A stretch of 64,000 bases of DNA from assembly GCA_019359045.1 (NCBI GenBank), contig JAHHIA010000014.1, forward strand, positions 1 to 64,000. Reading direction: 5' to 3'. The stretch is from Scytolyngbya sp. HA4215-MV1. Its GTDB lineage: Bacteria; Cyanobacteriota; Cyanobacteriia; Leptolyngbyales; Leptolyngbyaceae. The notes beneath the pieces were generated by a model, which did not search any database, was not told where the DNA came from, and was given only the letters and a program-made list of their open reading frames with translations. Every line of letters begins with the position of its first letter. The stretch's first letter is position 1. Made by a program: the position numbers and the translations under genes. Shown one piece after another: positions 44,790 to 56,269 of this stretch.

Positions 44790-45887
44790 TTACTCAGGAC
44801 GGTCAGTACGGGTAAAGCTCAAATCTTTGCGGACTTGTTGTCGCACCTGCCTTGCCTGTAAGCGATGACGCCAGTCACGAATCGCGAAGGCAGTCCGTGC
44901 CATCGGTGCGACATACCCTTCTGGCAGCGTCTCGGAATTCTCCAAATCGGGACGTGCCTGTACCAGCATACAGTCGCTCAGATTTTCTAAGTGGGATTCT
45001 AAATCCAGGACACGGATCACTTCTTGGGCGGTTTGATAGCGATCTTTAGGCGAAATTTTCAACATTTTGCCCAGCACTTTGCCAAAGTGATCGCTGACGA
45101 GAACCTGATCGCGCCATTCGACTTCGCCAGTGGTAAATTCATAGTCAAAATCGAGAGGCGGTTTGCCTGTAAGCAAGTAGAGGCAAGTGATGCCCAGCGC
45201 GTAAATGTCGCTAGCAAAGAGTGGGCGCATTGCCAGTTGCTCGGGTGGGGCAAAACCAACAGTGCCAACAAACTGAGTCGAAGCGGATTTGATGGCACTG
45301 TTTTCGATGTGGCTAATTTTCTCTTTCATTGCACCAAAATCAATCAGCACAAGCCTGCCATCATCTTTGCAGCGGATGATGTTGGGGGGTTTAATATCGC
45401 GGTGAATAACCTGGTGATGATGAATATATTGAACGACCGGCAAAATCTCTCTCAGAAATCGTTTGACTGCCATTTCTGACCAGGGACCGGTGCGGCGAAT
45501 TTCTTTGCTGAGGGGCATGCCCCGAATATATTCTTGAACCAGATAGAAATCACCCTTGACCTGGAAATAGTCGAGCAGTTGAGGAATTTGGGCGTGGCTA
45601 CCCAATTTGCTCAAGGCTTTGGCTTCTTGTTCAAAGCGTTGTTGTGCCCGTTGCAGGGCAACCGGATGATCCACTTTGGGGCAAAGCTGCTTGATGACGC
45701 ATAAAGGCTGACCTGGCAAGGCTGCGTTGCGGGCTAGATAGGTGATACCAAATCCGCCTCTCCCGATGATCCGTAAAATCTCGTAGCGATCGCGAAAGAG
45801 CTGTCTAGAACCACACAGTTTCCCTAAACGGGTTTGGCTCAGCGCAGCAGAGTGAAGATTAACGAGGTTCCCGTTGGAGGAATTCAT
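44790..45887 (-). CDS. Serine/threonine protein kinase
   Basis: 365 residues. Hanks-type kinase with GRGGFGITYLA (P-loop), VIKQL (ATP Lys), HRDIKPPNII (catalytic loop), DFGAMKEK (metal Asp), FAPPEQ and DIYALGITCLYLLTGKPP. The C-terminus has about 70 basic residues without a membrane helix, so the protein is cytosolic. It is the only Ser/Thr kinase in the window and could supply phosphothreonine for FHA proteins, but it is 15 kb away from them. Confidence 0.95.
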   Translation of the reverse strand: MNSSNGNLVNLHSAALSQTRLGKLCGSRQLFRDRYEILRIIGRGGFGITYLARNAALPGQPLCVIKQLCPKVDHPVALQRAQQRFEQEAKALSKLGSHAQIPQLLDYFQVKGDFYLVQEYIRGMPLSKEIRRTGPWSEMAVKRFLREILPVVQYIHHHQVIHRDIKPPNIIRCKDDGRLVLIDFGAMKEKISHIENSAIKSASTQFVGTVGFAPPEQLAMRPLFASDIYALGITCLYLLTGKPPLDFDYEFTTGEVEWRDQVLVSDHFGKVLGKMLKISPKDRYQTAQEVIRVLDLESHLENLSDCMLVQARPDLENSETLPEGYVAPMARTAFAIRDWRHRLQARQVRQQVRKDLSFTRTDRPE

Positions 45888-46059
45888 CTAGCCAGTAGTG
45901 CGGAATGATTTAGAGGCTCTAATCGACTGAATCCGGGTCGTCAATTCTGATGAAGCTCAATCGTAACTTACAACATTTCCGGATGTGTCTAATCTACCTC
46001 CAGTCTAAGGAGAAACTGAGAGGGTTAGCTGAAATCTTTAAACTTTGATTACGATGCGT

Positions 46060-46677
46060 TTACGTAGTTTCCCAAAAATCAGCCAGGTCATATCCTAATT
46101 CGTCCAACATTTGGCGCAACAGAGGCAAGCTGAGACCAATCACATTACTATGGCATCCTTCGAGCTTGTCAATCAGTGATCCACCTTTGCCTTCCAGGGC
46201 AAAACATCCGGCACAGGTCAGGGGTTCTCCAGTAGCAACGTAAGCGGCGATTTGGCGATCGCTGACCCAGCCAAAATAAACCCGGGTAACCTGACAACGC
46301 ACCTGCTGTCGCTGATGGGTTACATCTAAGAGAGCATGTCCGGTATAGAGTTCACCAATTTGACGCCGCATTCGTTGCCAGCGGGCGACCGCTTCAGCCG
46401 CGTCGGCGGGTTTGCCATGAATCTCACCCTTGATTGCGAGCACCGAATCGCAACCCATCACCAACACAGGCGATTCCAGGCTCGCTGAGTCTAGCTGTGA
46501 AACAACGGTTTCCGCTTTCCGCAGTGCCAGGGCTTTGACGAGGGCGGCGGGGTCGGACAGCTGAATTTGTGACTCATCAAAATGGCTGACTCGAACCACC
46601 GGATCGATACCAACCCCTTGCAGCAGCCGTCGTCGTGCTGGAGAGGCTGAGGCAAGAATGAAGGTGGCAATGCCCAT
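46060..46677 (-). CDS. maf: Maf family nucleotide pyrophosphatase
   Basis: 205 residues. Seen: [18 protein letters not shown] at the N-terminus, [33 protein letters not shown] and [18 protein letters not shown]. Maf enzymes hydrolyse non-canonical nucleoside triphosphates to monophosphates. It is preceded by ppc on the same strand with 39 bases between, suggesting co-transcription. Confidence 0.94.
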   Translation of the reverse strand: MGIATFILASASPARRRLLQGVGIDPVVRVSHFDESQIQLSDPAALVKALALRKAETVVSQLDSASLESPVLVMGCDSVLAIKGEIHGKPADAAEAVARWQRMRRQIGELYTGHALLDVTHQRQQVRCQVTRVYFGWVSDRQIAAYVATGEPLTCAGCFALEGKGGSLIDKLEGCHSNVIGLSLPLLRQMLDELGYDLADFWETT

Positions 46678-46716
46678 AGAAAACAGCGAATCGTAGTTAA
46701 TTGCGATCGACGCTTA

Positions 46717-49700
46717 TCAGCCTGTATTCCGCATTCCGGCAGCGATGCCGTTAATGGTCAAGAGTGCGCCTCGTAGCAACTCACCCCGACTATAGCGGGA
46801 TCGCACCACGCCGGAAGCTGCCTGCGATTTGTGTTCTCGCAGCCGTTTGAGCAACGAGACTTGCAGAAAGCCAAGCGGGACGATCGTGCCATTGCGGAGT
46901 TGCACCGATTTTTGGAGCGAGGGATCGCCATCTAGCAATCGCTTATGCCCCGTCACCAGCAACACCAGATCACGAGTGAGATAGTACTCATTGGCAATCT
47001 GCTCGAAGACATGTTCGAAGCGCACCCGATCTTCAGGCGCAGTTAACTCGTTGACGTAATGACGAGCGATTTGCAAGTCTACTTTGGATAGGGTCATTTC
47101 GACCTTAGAAATCGCCATCTTGAAAAAGGGCCATTTGAAATAGAAGTAGCGCAGCAGTTTCAGATGTTCTTCGGGGTGTTCGGTGAGAAAATCGCGCAGA
47201 GCTGTTCCTACCCCATACCAGGAAGGTAAGAGGAAGCGACTCTGAGTCCAGCTAAACACCCATGGAATTGCCCGCAAACTGCCCAAGTCCTTTTTACCGC
47301 CCCGGCGTGCTGGACGAGAACTGATCTGTAGCTGGCTAATTTCTTCGATCGGGGTAACGGAATGGAAGAAATCAATGAAGTCGGGTTGTTCGTAGATTAG
47401 GGCACGATAGTGGGTGCGAGATCGGGCTGCCAGCTCTTCCATAATTTCATGCCAGGGTTGAATATCATCAAACCCAGTTCGTAATAAGCTGCCCTGAATC
47501 ACAGCGGTGGTCACTGTTTCCAGGTTGTAGAGAGCAAGCTCTGGCAAAGAATATTTAGACGCGAGTACCTCGCCCTGTTCTGTAATCTTGATCCGACCAT
47601 TCACACTGCGACCTGGTTGCGCCAGGATAGCTTCGTATGCGGGGCCGCCGCCTCTCCCTACCGATCCGCCTCGTCCATGGAAAATACGCAGTGACAGTTG
47701 ATACTGTTCGGCAATGCTTTGCAGGGCTTGCTGGGCTTTATGGATTTCCCAATTACTGCTGAGAAATCCAGAGTCTTTATTACTGTCAGAATAGCCCAGC
47801 ATCACCTCTTGTAAGTTGGGGGTCAACCGGGGCGCACGGGAAATGGTTCGTTCCCCAACGGTTTTTGCGTCCTGATTTTGTGCCTGATATCCCCCTGCTA
47901 GCACGGCTCGGTAGACGGGGAGCTCGAATAGGTTCAGCATGATCGAAGGTGCTTTCAGCAAGTCTTCGACGGTTTCAAATAAAGGCACCACATGCAAGCT
48001 ACTGATGCCAGTGGCAGGATCGTAGAGTCCAGCTTCTTTTGCCAGCAATAACACTTCCAGCAGATCACTGACTTCGTGGCTCATGCTAATGACGTAGGTC
48101 TGACAAATCTCTTGCCCAAATTCTTGCTGGAGCTTTCGAACCATGCGGAAGGTCTCGATCGTCTCACGAGTTTTTTCCGAAAAGGGAATTTCTTGCGGGA
48201 TTAAGGGGCGACGAGTCTGAAGTTCGGTAGCCAGCCAAATACCACGCTCAGACTCTGACATAGCGTGGTACGACCGAGGCAAAATTTGTAGATATTCGGT
48301 AATTTCGGCGATCGTATCCGAATGGCGTGAGCTTTCCTGCCGAATATCCAGATGTGCCAGGATAAACCCGTAAACTTCGACTTGACAGATCAAATCATCC
48401 AGATCGCGGCAACTCAGCCCAGTTTCTGCCAGGTTGCGTTGGATCAGACGCAGTTCTGCCAAAAAATCATCGCCTGAGGCATAAAATAAATCCGGGTTAT
48501 CTTTGGGGGATTCTTGTTGCCAGGTGCCCTGCCGCAGTTGATGGTTGCGTTCGCGAGTATTTTCTAACCGCTTTTGGATATAGGACAGTTTGAGGCGATA
48601 AGGTTCTTGACGATATCGAATGGCGAGATGGTCATAAACGTCGGGCATCCGCAATTGGTCTTGTTCTAGCGATTCCAGCAAATCGGGCAACACATCACTC
48701 CAGTGCAAAGAAAGACTGAGGAGATCAATCAACCGTCGCACTGAGTGAATATATTTTTCCAGAACCAGATTTCTTTGGTAGCAAGCGGTTTGCCAACTGA
48801 CCTGGGGAGTGACAGAAGGATTGCCATCACGATCGGAGCCGACCCAGGAACCAAATCGGCAAAAATCATAGCTAGGGGGGTGCAACCAGGGGAAAGATTG
48901 ATGCAGTGCTTGCTTGAAACGCTGATGCAGGAGTGGAATCACATCAAATAGCACTTCCTGGAAGTAATGCAAGGCATAGTCTACTTCATCCAGCACCGTA
49001 GGTTTGAACTGATGCAATTCATCCGTACGCCACCACAACCGAATTTCTTCCGTTAGTTGATTTCGCAGACTATCGGCTTCCCAGGAAGAGGCTAACCCAG
49101 TAGCTCTTAGCCCCTCTTCTGCCAGATCGAGCTGGTGCAGAATTTTGGCAATTCGGCGCTGCTTATCTCGAATTGTATGGCGAACAATTTCAGTGGGATG
49201 GGCAGTGAATACCAACCAAATATTCAACTGATTGATCAGCAATTGAATTTGTTGGGGAGGAACATTCAACCGTTTTAGTTTGGGAAACAGGGCATGGAAA
49301 GTGGATAACTCACGATGGTTCGAATTTTCTTGCAAGCTCCGTTCCAGCAGTTCCGCTTCTGGACGGCTACTCAGAGCCAGATCCGCACTGGAACTGTAGC
49401 CTTGCCGATTGCCGTTGGTATCACTAAAGGGATTTTCGCGAATTGCCCGATATTGCTGCTGTTGATCGCGTTGCTCGTAGTGCTGTTCAACAATATTAAT
49501 TAACTGGAAATAGAGGGCAAAGGCACGAGCTGCCCGAATTGCTTCGTTTAAGTCGAGCTTTTCGACCACACCTAAAACTTGCGCTTCAATAAAGGTCGGT
49601 GCCTGCCCTTCGGGTGAACACATAGTACGCAGCTGACTCAGTAGGTCAACCAACGCTTGCCCGCACTCCTGTCGCAAGACCGATTCCCAAAGGTCTTCAA

Positions 49701-49866
49701 CTAATCTTAAACGGTGGCGAAGGAAGAGATCGAAGGTAGAAGTACCCGCGTCGGAGGAGACTTCTGAAGCTAAAGCAGCTTTGAATTCCTCGGACGGACT
49801 CATGGCATCATCAGTCATTATGGGGAGATGAAATGCTTCATCTGAAGAGGGAGGTCGCGAACTCAT
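46717..49866 (-). CDS. ppc: Phosphoenolpyruvate carboxylase
   Basis: 1049 residues from ATG 49866 (the frame extends to a TTG at 49896). Adds bicarbonate to PEP to form oxaloacetate, feeding the TCA cycle and nitrogen assimilation. Seen: [14 protein letters not shown] (catalytic His), [48 protein letters not shown], and [24 protein letters not shown], with the C-terminal RNTG. Length is as in cyanobacteria, which have a longer N-terminus and lack the plant phosphorylation motif. Confidence 0.97.
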   Translation of the reverse strand: MSSRPPSSDEAFHLPIMTDDAMSPSEEFKAALASEVSSDAGTSTFDLFLRHRLRLVEDLWESVLRQECGQALVDLLSQLRTMCSPEGQAPTFIEAQVLGVVEKLDLNEAIRAARAFALYFQLINIVEQHYEQRDQQQQYRAIRENPFSDTNGNRQGYSSSADLALSSRPEAELLERSLQENSNHRELSTFHALFPKLKRLNVPPQQIQLLINQLNIWLVFTAHPTEIVRHTIRDKQRRIAKILHQLDLAEEGLRATGLASSWEADSLRNQLTEEIRLWWRTDELHQFKPTVLDEVDYALHYFQEVLFDVIPLLHQRFKQALHQSFPWLHPPSYDFCRFGSWVGSDRDGNPSVTPQVSWQTACYQRNLVLEKYIHSVRRLIDLLSLSLHWSDVLPDLLESLEQDQLRMPDVYDHLAIRYRQEPYRLKLSYIQKRLENTRERNHQLRQGTWQQESPKDNPDLFYASGDDFLAELRLIQRNLAETGLSCRDLDDLICQVEVYGFILAHLDIRQESSRHSDTIAEITEYLQILPRSYHAMSESERGIWLATELQTRRPLIPQEIPFSEKTRETIETFRMVRKLQQEFGQEICQTYVISMSHEVSDLLEVLLLAKEAGLYDPATGISSLHVVPLFETVEDLLKAPSIMLNLFELPVYRAVLAGGYQAQNQDAKTVGERTISRAPRLTPNLQEVMLGYSDSNKDSGFLSSNWEIHKAQQALQSIAEQYQLSLRIFHGRGGSVGRGGGPAYEAILAQPGRSVNGRIKITEQGEVLASKYSLPELALYNLETVTTAVIQGSLLRTGFDDIQPWHEIMEELAARSRTHYRALIYEQPDFIDFFHSVTPIEEISQLQISSRPARRGGKKDLGSLRAIPWVFSWTQSRFLLPSWYGVGTALRDFLTEHPEEHLKLLRYFYFKWPFFKMAISKVEMTLSKVDLQIARHYVNELTAPEDRVRFEHVFEQIANEYYLTRDLVLLVTGHKRLLDGDPSLQKSVQLRNGTIVPLGFLQVSLLKRLREHKSQAASGVVRSRYSRGELLRGALLTINGIAAGMRNTG

Positions 49867-50149
49867 AGAGCCTATGCCAGCAGCGAAGATACTCAATAAT
49901 TCTATGGGCTAAATCCTTATCCGTGGTCTCGGAAACGACAAACTTTTGTCATGTTACAAAACCACTCACTTAAACCTTAAATTGTAATTTTTAGGTTCAA
50001 GTTTTTACCCCGATCGAGCGCGTTCTTGTAGCAATGATGACAGACAAAAATGAATAGTTTGGTTTTAGACGAGCGCTGCAGTCTTCTTTGTTTCTGCCAA
50101 GCGATTGTTTCTGCAAACAGGCTCTATCATCATGCCAAAAATCTGTCTC

Positions 50150-50395
50150 TCAGGGAATGGTCGATTCGGAGTCGTTGGTGGGAAGTGGTTGATTGAGGGT
50201 GAGTAACCGATCGCCTCGAAACACTTCCTCACTGACCAGTCCGAAATCTTGCACCAGTTTGAAGACTACCCGTCCGCCCACCAGGGTGATCAGCAGGGGA
50301 GGCGTCATCAAACTCAATAACCATTCGGATGGGACAAAAGACTGAGAATTATTCAGGCGATTTTTGGTTTCTGTGCTTTTATAGGTGGATTGCAT
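50150..50395 (-). CDS. Small hypothetical protein with one membrane segment
   Basis: 81 residues. A hydrophobic stretch (about residues 24-48, WLLSLMTPPLLITLVGGRVVFKLV) is followed by a polar tail. No family recognised. It lies divergent from the DUF1574 gene, 119 bases away. The frame is plausible but short. Confidence 0.5.
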   Translation of the reverse strand: MQSTYKSTETKNRLNNSQSFVPSEWLLSLMTPPLLITLVGGRVVFKLVQDFGLVSEEVFRGDRLLTLNQPLPTNDSESTIP

Positions 50396-50513
50396 CGGTC
50401 TCTGGATACCTCAGATTTCTTTACGAAGCCATGCCAATACAGTATCAGGATGTGTTATCTCTAGTAGGCTGTTACCAAAAGATTGAGAGCAAGTTAAAGG
50501 GATTCAGGCACTA

Positions 50514-53500
50514 ATGCTGGACTCAAACGAACTCCTGCCTAAGACCTATCAGGACTCTACCGCTAATGGACGATCGCCCATGGGAGTTGCCGCTCATCCC
50601 AACGGGTCACCCGATCGTGGGCATTTGAACCAAAAATTCACCCTTAAAAGTTGGGTGGAACAAGCAATCGGGTTGGCTCAGGTGCGGGTTCATGTCAAGG
50701 TACAGGGTAACCACTTCCATATTCTCTGTGAGAGCGATCCCTGTCCAGTAACAGAGGCGATTTTGCCCAACCTCGTGCGGGCACTGGCTGAGGTTCGTTG
50801 GCAAGACTGGCTCCCTGCCGATCACTCAGCCATTTACCAGGTCTCGGTCTATGGTCGATTGCTGAGTATGTCTCGTCCTGAATGGTCAGAGGTAATTTAC
50901 CTCAATCAACTGGAGCGCTATCAAGAGCGTTGGTTGCCTAGGGTGGAGACCCCGCAGCACCGACTGGAGCCATCGAGGGGAGGGGCTGATGCTGCCTTGG
51001 TGGTTTCTAATTACAGTCTGGCACAACAAGGAAAACCAGGTGCGATCGCTCATTACCTGAGTGAGATTCTCAGCTTGATGGGGGTTGCGGTTCAGGTCAG
51101 TGTCAAGACGGTGCCATGGAAGGGAAACAGAGGGCAGTCGTCAGCGCTATCGGATGGAGCAACGGCACTGGCGCACCCGGCTAACCAGCGGCTCTGGATT
51201 ACGTGCGAGTCCGTGTACAGCCCTGATCCCTCCCTGCTGGCGGAACCGATCGCTCAACGCTTGAGAGAACTGAAACTGGAAGGGTTTCGGGATGCGCTGG
51301 TCTTTAGTCAGGTGAAGGGTGAGACTCGACCTGACTGGATTTTGCGAGTAGACCTGACTCCACCAGAGGCGATGTTGCGCGAGTGGGCACGTTGGGGTGA
51401 TGTACCTGCGATTGCTCGCTTGCTCAATTCTGCATTAAAGGAACAAACGATTCAGGCTTCGGTTTCACTGAAAGAAGCGACTCTGCACATTATCTGTACA
51501 TCCAATCAGCAGGGGTCTTCTGTCCAGCAGGGGGCGGCTGAGGTGGCAAAACAGTCCACAGTAGAAATCGTTGCGCCGCTACTACACCAGGTTGCGCCTC
51601 AGGGGATTCAAGCGGCAACGGTTTATGGGTTCAAGCACTGGCGACCTGATGGGCTGATGCCGATCGAGCCGCCGCTGTGGGTCGATTGGCTAGAGTTGCC
51701 AGCCCAGATCCATCCGGCATTGGCAGCATCAACGCTGACGCTAGCACAACAGGGCGATCGCGATGCGATTCTGTTTTTACTAACTCGCTTACTCAATCCG
51801 GATCTAGATACTCAACTGGCAACGGGGGGAATTCGAGTGCAGCTCTTGCAGAAGGGCGATCTGCTCCACATCATGACCGATGCGCCGATTTGCCCGGATC
51901 AGCGTCAAATTGGCATGGCGATCATCCGGTGTTTGCGTCCGCTCAAAATTCCTCACATCCATGGCATCCGCATTTATGGCAGACGATCTGGGCAAAAGCG
52001 TCCCCTGTGGAGCTATGGCACCGATTTCAATCGGCGCCAGCGCATAGTGCCGGAAGCCACTCCAGAGTTTGCTGCTTCAGAAGCGTATATCGGCGATCTT
52101 CTCGCTAAACCCGGTGAATTGGCGTTGAGATCGGAACTGGCGATCGAGGATTTGCCCACGCTGGTAGTGCGATGGCGGCAGCAAGCGACTCAGTTCCTGC
52201 AACAGTTTTTGCTGCGTACCCAACTGTTTGAACTTGAAGCGACACTAAGACCCGCTACTACCTCCCAATCGGAATCGACCGCCCATCCCAATCAGACTCA
52301 AAATCTACGATTGGCTTTGGTGTGGGGCGCGGTAGGAGTCTTGTTAGCGGTCAATGTGGACTGGATACTGGGTTTGGCGCTGAAGTCTCTGCCAACGGTG
52401 CCACCGCCTGGGATGGTTGCTGCGATCGCCCCGAAAAAGTTGCCGGCTCCGGTGGCGTTGTCGCCTGTGCCGACTACATCGGTAAAACTCCCGCATCTCT
52501 CGCTCAAAAAATCTGTAGACGATAAAGCTGTATTCAATGCTTCGGGCTTTACGGGATCTGAAGCGCGATCGGTGGTGCTAGAAACCGAAAACCCTGCCAA
52601 CCCGTCAGCTCACTCCAATGCGGCTCCACCGGAGTCAGCCATCCCACTGCCAGCCTCGCCGATTCAGCCGATGAGTACGGTGCTTTCATCCCTAGCTCGA
52701 TCGGGAAAAACGGTGCCGACCTTCAATAGTCGGCAACTAGATGAAAAATTGGCATTGTACCGGGAACAGGTGGCTGAAACGGGTCCGCCCGATATTTTGA
52801 TCATTGGTAGCTCACGGGCATTGCGAGGGGTTGACCCGATCGCCCTTGAAAAAGCGCTGGCAGCTCAGGGATATCCTGGTGTCAAAGTCTTTAACTTTGG
52901 GATTAATGGAGCCACTGCCCAAGTGGTGAACTTAATCTTGCAAGAATTTCTGACGCCGCAACAATTGCCGAAGTTGATCTTATGGGCAGATGGTGCACGC
53001 GCCTTCAACAGTGGGCGGGTGGATATCACTTACAACGGCATTAAGGTGTCAGATGGTTACAAGCAGCTAACACAGAGCAAAGCAACGGCTAGCCCGATTG
53101 ACCCGGCTCCGGTAACTGAAGCAACCCCTGTGCCCCCGACCGCAGTGGGCGAATTGCCTGCGCCGAACCCAGTCGCTGCTAAAAATTGGTTGGAGCAGTT
53201 TTTCAGTCAAGTGTCGGTGTCTTATCCACAGCGCGATCGTCTCAAAACTTTTCTAAGAGATAAATTGGCGGCAATGCTGCCTGGTGCGGCTCCAGCCTTG
53301 CCACCCCCCACGATTTTGACCCCCAATCCCACTGAGCAGGTCACGATTACGCGATCGGGGGCAGTTGCCCCGCCGTCCTTGCCATCTGAAGGGCAGGGTT
53401 TGATTGATATCAATGGTTTTTTGGCGCTCTCCAACCGCTTCAACCCAGCAACCTACTATCAGAAATATGCCCGGGTTTCGGGTGACTATGACGGTGACTA

Positions 53501-53876
53501 CGAAGCCTTCCATCTGACGGGTAAACAAGTGACAGCGCTCAATCAACTGACAGCGTTTACCCAATCCAAGCAGATTCCTTTGGTGTTTGTGAATTTACCC
53601 CTGACGGAAGCCTATCTCGATCCGATTCGGCGAGAGTACGAAAATGAGTTTCAGCAAGGAATTTATTCACTATCTGCAGCGAAAAAGTTTGCTTACATTG
53701 ATTTGGGACAGATCTGGCTATCTGAGAATGATTATTTTTCTGATCCCAGCCATTTGAATCGTTATGGTGCGTACGCGGTGTCGCAACGACTGGCGCAGAA
53801 TGTGTTGATTCCCTGGCAAGCGGTGAAAGCACTCTCACCCACTGCCCCGATTACGGAGGCTAAGCCTTCTCCTTGA
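50514..53876 (+). CDS. DUF1574-type SGNH-like protein with four N-terminal repeats
   Basis: 1120 residues. Residues 30-545 carry four tandem repeats of about 100-130 residues, each with a helix, a VHVKVQGNHFHILCES-like strand pattern and a final VYGRRSGQKRPLW-like strand (blocks near 40-130, 170-290, 300-400, 410-510). A transmembrane helix is at about 596-620. From about 725 a DUF1574/SGNH hydrolase-like region: DILIIGSSRALRGVDP with the Ser near 765, FNFGINGATAQVV, and DPSHLNRYGA with Asp1077 and His1080 in the D-x-x-H position. The C-terminal part should be outside the cytoplasm. Function unknown; related proteins may modify or anchor cell-surface polymers. It converges on the AAA ATPase gene with 14 bases between. 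Confidence 0.82.
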   Translation: MLDSNELLPKTYQDSTANGRSPMGVAAHPNGSPDRGHLNQKFTLKSWVEQAIGLAQVRVHVKVQGNHFHILCESDPCPVTEAILPNLVRALAEVRWQDWLPADHSAIYQVSVYGRLLSMSRPEWSEVIYLNQLERYQERWLPRVETPQHRLEPSRGGADAALVVSNYSLAQQGKPGAIAHYLSEILSLMGVAVQVSVKTVPWKGNRGQSSALSDGATALAHPANQRLWITCESVYSPDPSLLAEPIAQRLRELKLEGFRDALVFSQVKGETRPDWILRVDLTPPEAMLREWARWGDVPAIARLLNSALKEQTIQASVSLKEATLHIICTSNQQGSSVQQGAAEVAKQSTVEIVAPLLHQVAPQGIQAATVYGFKHWRPDGLMPIEPPLWVDWLELPAQIHPALAASTLTLAQQGDRDAILFLLTRLLNPDLDTQLATGGIRVQLLQKGDLLHIMTDAPICPDQRQIGMAIIRCLRPLKIPHIHGIRIYGRRSGQKRPLWSYGTDFNRRQRIVPEATPEFAASEAYIGDLLAKPGELALRSELAIEDLPTLVVRWRQQATQFLQQFLLRTQLFELEATLRPATTSQSESTAHPNQTQNLRLALVWGAVGVLLAVNVDWILGLALKSLPTVPPPGMVAAIAPKKLPAPVALSPVPTTSVKLPHLSLKKSVDDKAVFNASGFTGSEARSVVLETENPANPSAHSNAAPPESAIPLPASPIQPMSTVLSSLARSGKTVPTFNSRQLDEKLALYREQVAETGPPDILIIGSSRALRGVDPIALEKALAAQGYPGVKVFNFGINGATAQVVNLILQEFLTPQQLPKLILWADGARAFNSGRVDITYNGIKVSDGYKQLTQSKATASPIDPAPVTEATPVPPTAVGELPAPNPVAAKNWLEQFFSQVSVSYPQRDRLKTFLRDKLAAMLPGAAPALPPPTILTPNPTEQVTITRSGAVAPPSLPSEGQGLIDINGFLALSNRFNPATYYQKYARVSGDYDGDYEAFHLTGKQVTALNQLTAFTQSKQIPLVFVNLPLTEAYLDPIRREYENEFQQGIYSLSAAKKFAYIDLGQIWLSENDYFSDPSHLNRYGAYAVSQRLAQNVLIPWQAVKALSPTAPITEAKPSP

Positions 53877-53890
53877 GGCTCTGCCGGGTG

Positions 53891-55873
53891 CTAAATCCAG
53901 CCTTTGACTTCAGCTTCGGTAAGGGGGCGTTCTAGCTTAATGTATTCACTTTGGGCCGCTTGCAAAATGTGGTGCATTTGCACAGACGAGTTGGCATCGG
54001 CTGCCAAAAAGGCGGCGTTGAGGGCAATGTTGCGGATGTTGCCGCCGGGAACATTGAGCCTTGCTAGTTTGGGGTAAGACAAATTTTCGGTGGGAGTGTC
54101 TTTGGGAAAGACCCGCAGCCAGATCTCGGCGCGTTGGGTAGCATCGGGAAAGGCAAACTGTACGACAAACCGCAATCTTCGCAAAAATGCCTGATCGAGA
54201 GAACTTTTCAGGTTGGTGGTAAGAATTGCCAGTCCTCTGTAGGCTTCCATGCGTTGCAGCAGATAAGCGACTTCCATGTTGGCGTAGCGATCGTGGGAAT
54301 CTTTGACCTCGCTGCGTTTGCCAAACAGTGCGTCGGCTTCATCGAACAGCAAAATTGAGCCTCCCAACTCTGCTGCATCAAAAATTCGGCGCAGATTTTT
54401 TTCTGTTTCACCAATATATTTGCTGACGACAGAACTCAAATCAATGCGATAGAGATCAAGATGCAGTTCATTTGCCAGAACTTCTGCTGCCAGGGTTTTG
54501 CCAGTGCCGCTGGCTCCAGCAAACAATGCACTAATGCCTAGACCCCGTTGCCCTTTGCTGGCAAAGCCCCATTGTTCGTAAACTTTGGCGCGTTGCCGTA
54601 CTTGAGCAGCGATCGTCCGCAAAATCTGCTTTTCCTTTTCGGGTAAGACTAAATCTTCCCAATGCACCTGGGTGCGAATCGGCTGTGCCAGTTCTTCTAG
54701 ATGGGGACGGGCATGGCTCAAACACGCCTTCCACAATCGTTCTGCCAGCGATCGCGCCGACCGTTCCTCAGTGGTTCTGCCAGATAACGCCTGGGCACAC
54801 ACCGTTTGAATTGCCAGAGGCGACAGGCTAAAGTGGCTGACTAATTTATCCACCTGCGGGATCAGGGTGCCATTTTCGGGTTCCAGTGCTGTCCCCAGCC
54901 TTTGCAACCAGAGTTGCCGCTGTTCGGTCGTCGTGGGTTGAGAGACCTCAAAACTGAAGACCGGGCGCTGTCGCAGTGGACGACGATCGCGACTCAGCAC
55001 AATCATCGGTTGCTGGCAGGTCTCCATTAAAAAGTTAATTGCGCTAATTTGTTGGGGAGAAGCGCTGCTGCCTTCGGTGGTTTCGGGGATGCCGTCACAG
55101 TCGAGTAACAACACCCCTTGGCGCAAAATTGCTTCGCGTTCCCACAGGGTTTGGATCAGGTGGAGTTGGGTGAACTCAGTGGGTAAAACTTCTGCCGCTA
55201 AATTGAGCAATTCACTGCCCAATTCGACCCCGATAGCAGTGGCGATCTCGCGTTTACTGGCTCCGTCATAGCCACACAGTTGGATCAGTGGTGCCCCTTG
55301 GTTTTGCCGAACCAGGGTAACGATCTCTTCAACCAGGTGTTGTTGTGAGGCGGGCAGTGAGAGAGATGACTGATGCGGGAGAACTTTGACCAACTTCAGA
55401 AGTTGTTGATCTAGCTGGCGATCGCCTAAGAGAAAGTGCAGAATCCGCTCATTAATCCGTAAGGGACAATGGGTCAGGGTAGGTGCGCCGCCTAGCTCTA
55501 GCAAGTACCAGCGTCGCAGTGGCGACTCTGGCGTCAGCGCGCTCCAATGCCCTTGGGGAAAGTGTGCCAGCGCCAGACTGAAGGTTGGGCTGGTACGTTG
55601 CGAGTCACCTGCCAGTGTGGACAGTTGGGTGGCAACCCCGTTCTGTAGCTCAATGCCTGCACATAACAAGATCAGCGATCGCTCAAAATCCGACAGCCCA
55701 AACAATTGGCATAGTTGCTCGATCGCTGCAGGCGGGGTCAAGGATGGCAGCACCGGCATCGAACTAGCTTCGGGTTGCAAATGCGCCATCATTTGGGAGA
55801 TTGCCGCCATCATATATTGATGATTTTGGGCTGCCCATGGGGTCGTTTCCCGCGCAACTGCTGTTTCAGCCAT
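53891..55873 (-). CDS. AAA ATPase of the eCIS type (Afp15/Pvc15-like)
   Basis: 660 residues. The N-terminal 420 residues are helical and probably adaptor domains; the AAA+ module is at about 415-640 with Walker A GASGTGKT (453-460), Walker [12 protein letters not shown] (508-513 region), sensor 1 [11 protein letters not shown] and arginine fingers FLRRLRF. It resembles the FtsH/Cdc48-like ATPase that accompanies extracellular contractile injection systems (Afp15), thought to act in particle assembly or sheath processing. Its start overlaps the preceding 78-residue gene by eight bases, and a DUF4255 gene lies upstream, supporting the eCIS assignment. Confidence 0.87.
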   Translation of the reverse strand: MAETAVARETTPWAAQNHQYMMAAISQMMAHLQPEASSMPVLPSLTPPAAIEQLCQLFGLSDFERSLILLCAGIELQNGVATQLSTLAGDSQRTSPTFSLALAHFPQGHWSALTPESPLRRWYLLELGGAPTLTHCPLRINERILHFLLGDRQLDQQLLKLVKVLPHQSSLSLPASQQHLVEEIVTLVRQNQGAPLIQLCGYDGASKREIATAIGVELGSELLNLAAEVLPTEFTQLHLIQTLWEREAILRQGVLLLDCDGIPETTEGSSASPQQISAINFLMETCQQPMIVLSRDRRPLRQRPVFSFEVSQPTTTEQRQLWLQRLGTALEPENGTLIPQVDKLVSHFSLSPLAIQTVCAQALSGRTTEERSARSLAERLWKACLSHARPHLEELAQPIRTQVHWEDLVLPEKEKQILRTIAAQVRQRAKVYEQWGFASKGQRGLGISALFAGASGTGKTLAAEVLANELHLDLYRIDLSSVVSKYIGETEKNLRRIFDAAELGGSILLFDEADALFGKRSEVKDSHDRYANMEVAYLLQRMEAYRGLAILTTNLKSSLDQAFLRRLRFVVQFAFPDATQRAEIWLRVFPKDTPTENLSYPKLARLNVPGGNIRNIALNAAFLAADANSSVQMHHILQAAQSEYIKLERPLTEAEVKGWI

Positions 55874-56102
55874 CTGCCTGCTCCGTCGATTGAATCAAAG
55901 ATTGCAGATAAGCAAACGCTTCAGGCGGAGAAAGCAGCAACACTTCTTCCCGCTGCAGCAGCTCGTATTTTCCCTGGTGATATCCATGTCCCACAATTAA
56001 TCCCAGGGCGATCGCTCGATTACCCAATGTATTTAGTTGGTTGTAATCAAAGTGATCGGCTTCAGGTTCGGATGGAGAATGGGTCGGTTCTGAGTCGGTC
56101 AT
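55866..56102 (-). CDS. Small eCIS-linked protein
   Basis: 78 residues, soluble. Acidic N-terminus (MTDSEPTHSPSEPEADH) then FDYNQLNTLGNRAIALGLIVGHGYHQGKYELLQREEVLLL. No family recognised, but its eight-base overlap with the ATPase start and its place after the DUF4255 gene argue for translational coupling and a role in the same system. The leader before its ATG is pyrimidine-rich (CCCCTCCTTCACTGCC) with no Shine-Dalgarno. Confidence 0.72.
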   Translation of the reverse strand: MTDSEPTHSPSEPEADHFDYNQLNTLGNRAIALGLIVGHGYHQGKYELLQREEVLLLSPPEAFAYLQSLIQSTEQADG

Positions 56103-56108
56103 GGCAGT

Positions 56109-56168
56109 GAAGGAGGGGTAGAGGGTAGAGGGGAGAGGGGGAGAGGGGGGGGAGAGGGATAAGGATAC
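56109..56168 (+). repeat. Polypurine G-rich tract in the eCIS operon
   Basis: About 60 bases almost all A or G, with many runs of three or more G, between the DUF4255 stop and the 78-residue gene start. It could form a G-quadruplex on the plus strand. The transcript of the minus-strand genes would be C/U-rich here. Confidence 0.7.
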
Positions 56169-56269
56169 TGAAAAGTGAAGTTCTAACGCTCAAACCTTTT
56201 AATGCGACCCATCTCCTACCCCCGTGTCTCATCTCCCTGCGGTTTTGTGGTGCTGCTTGTCCATGCTGC

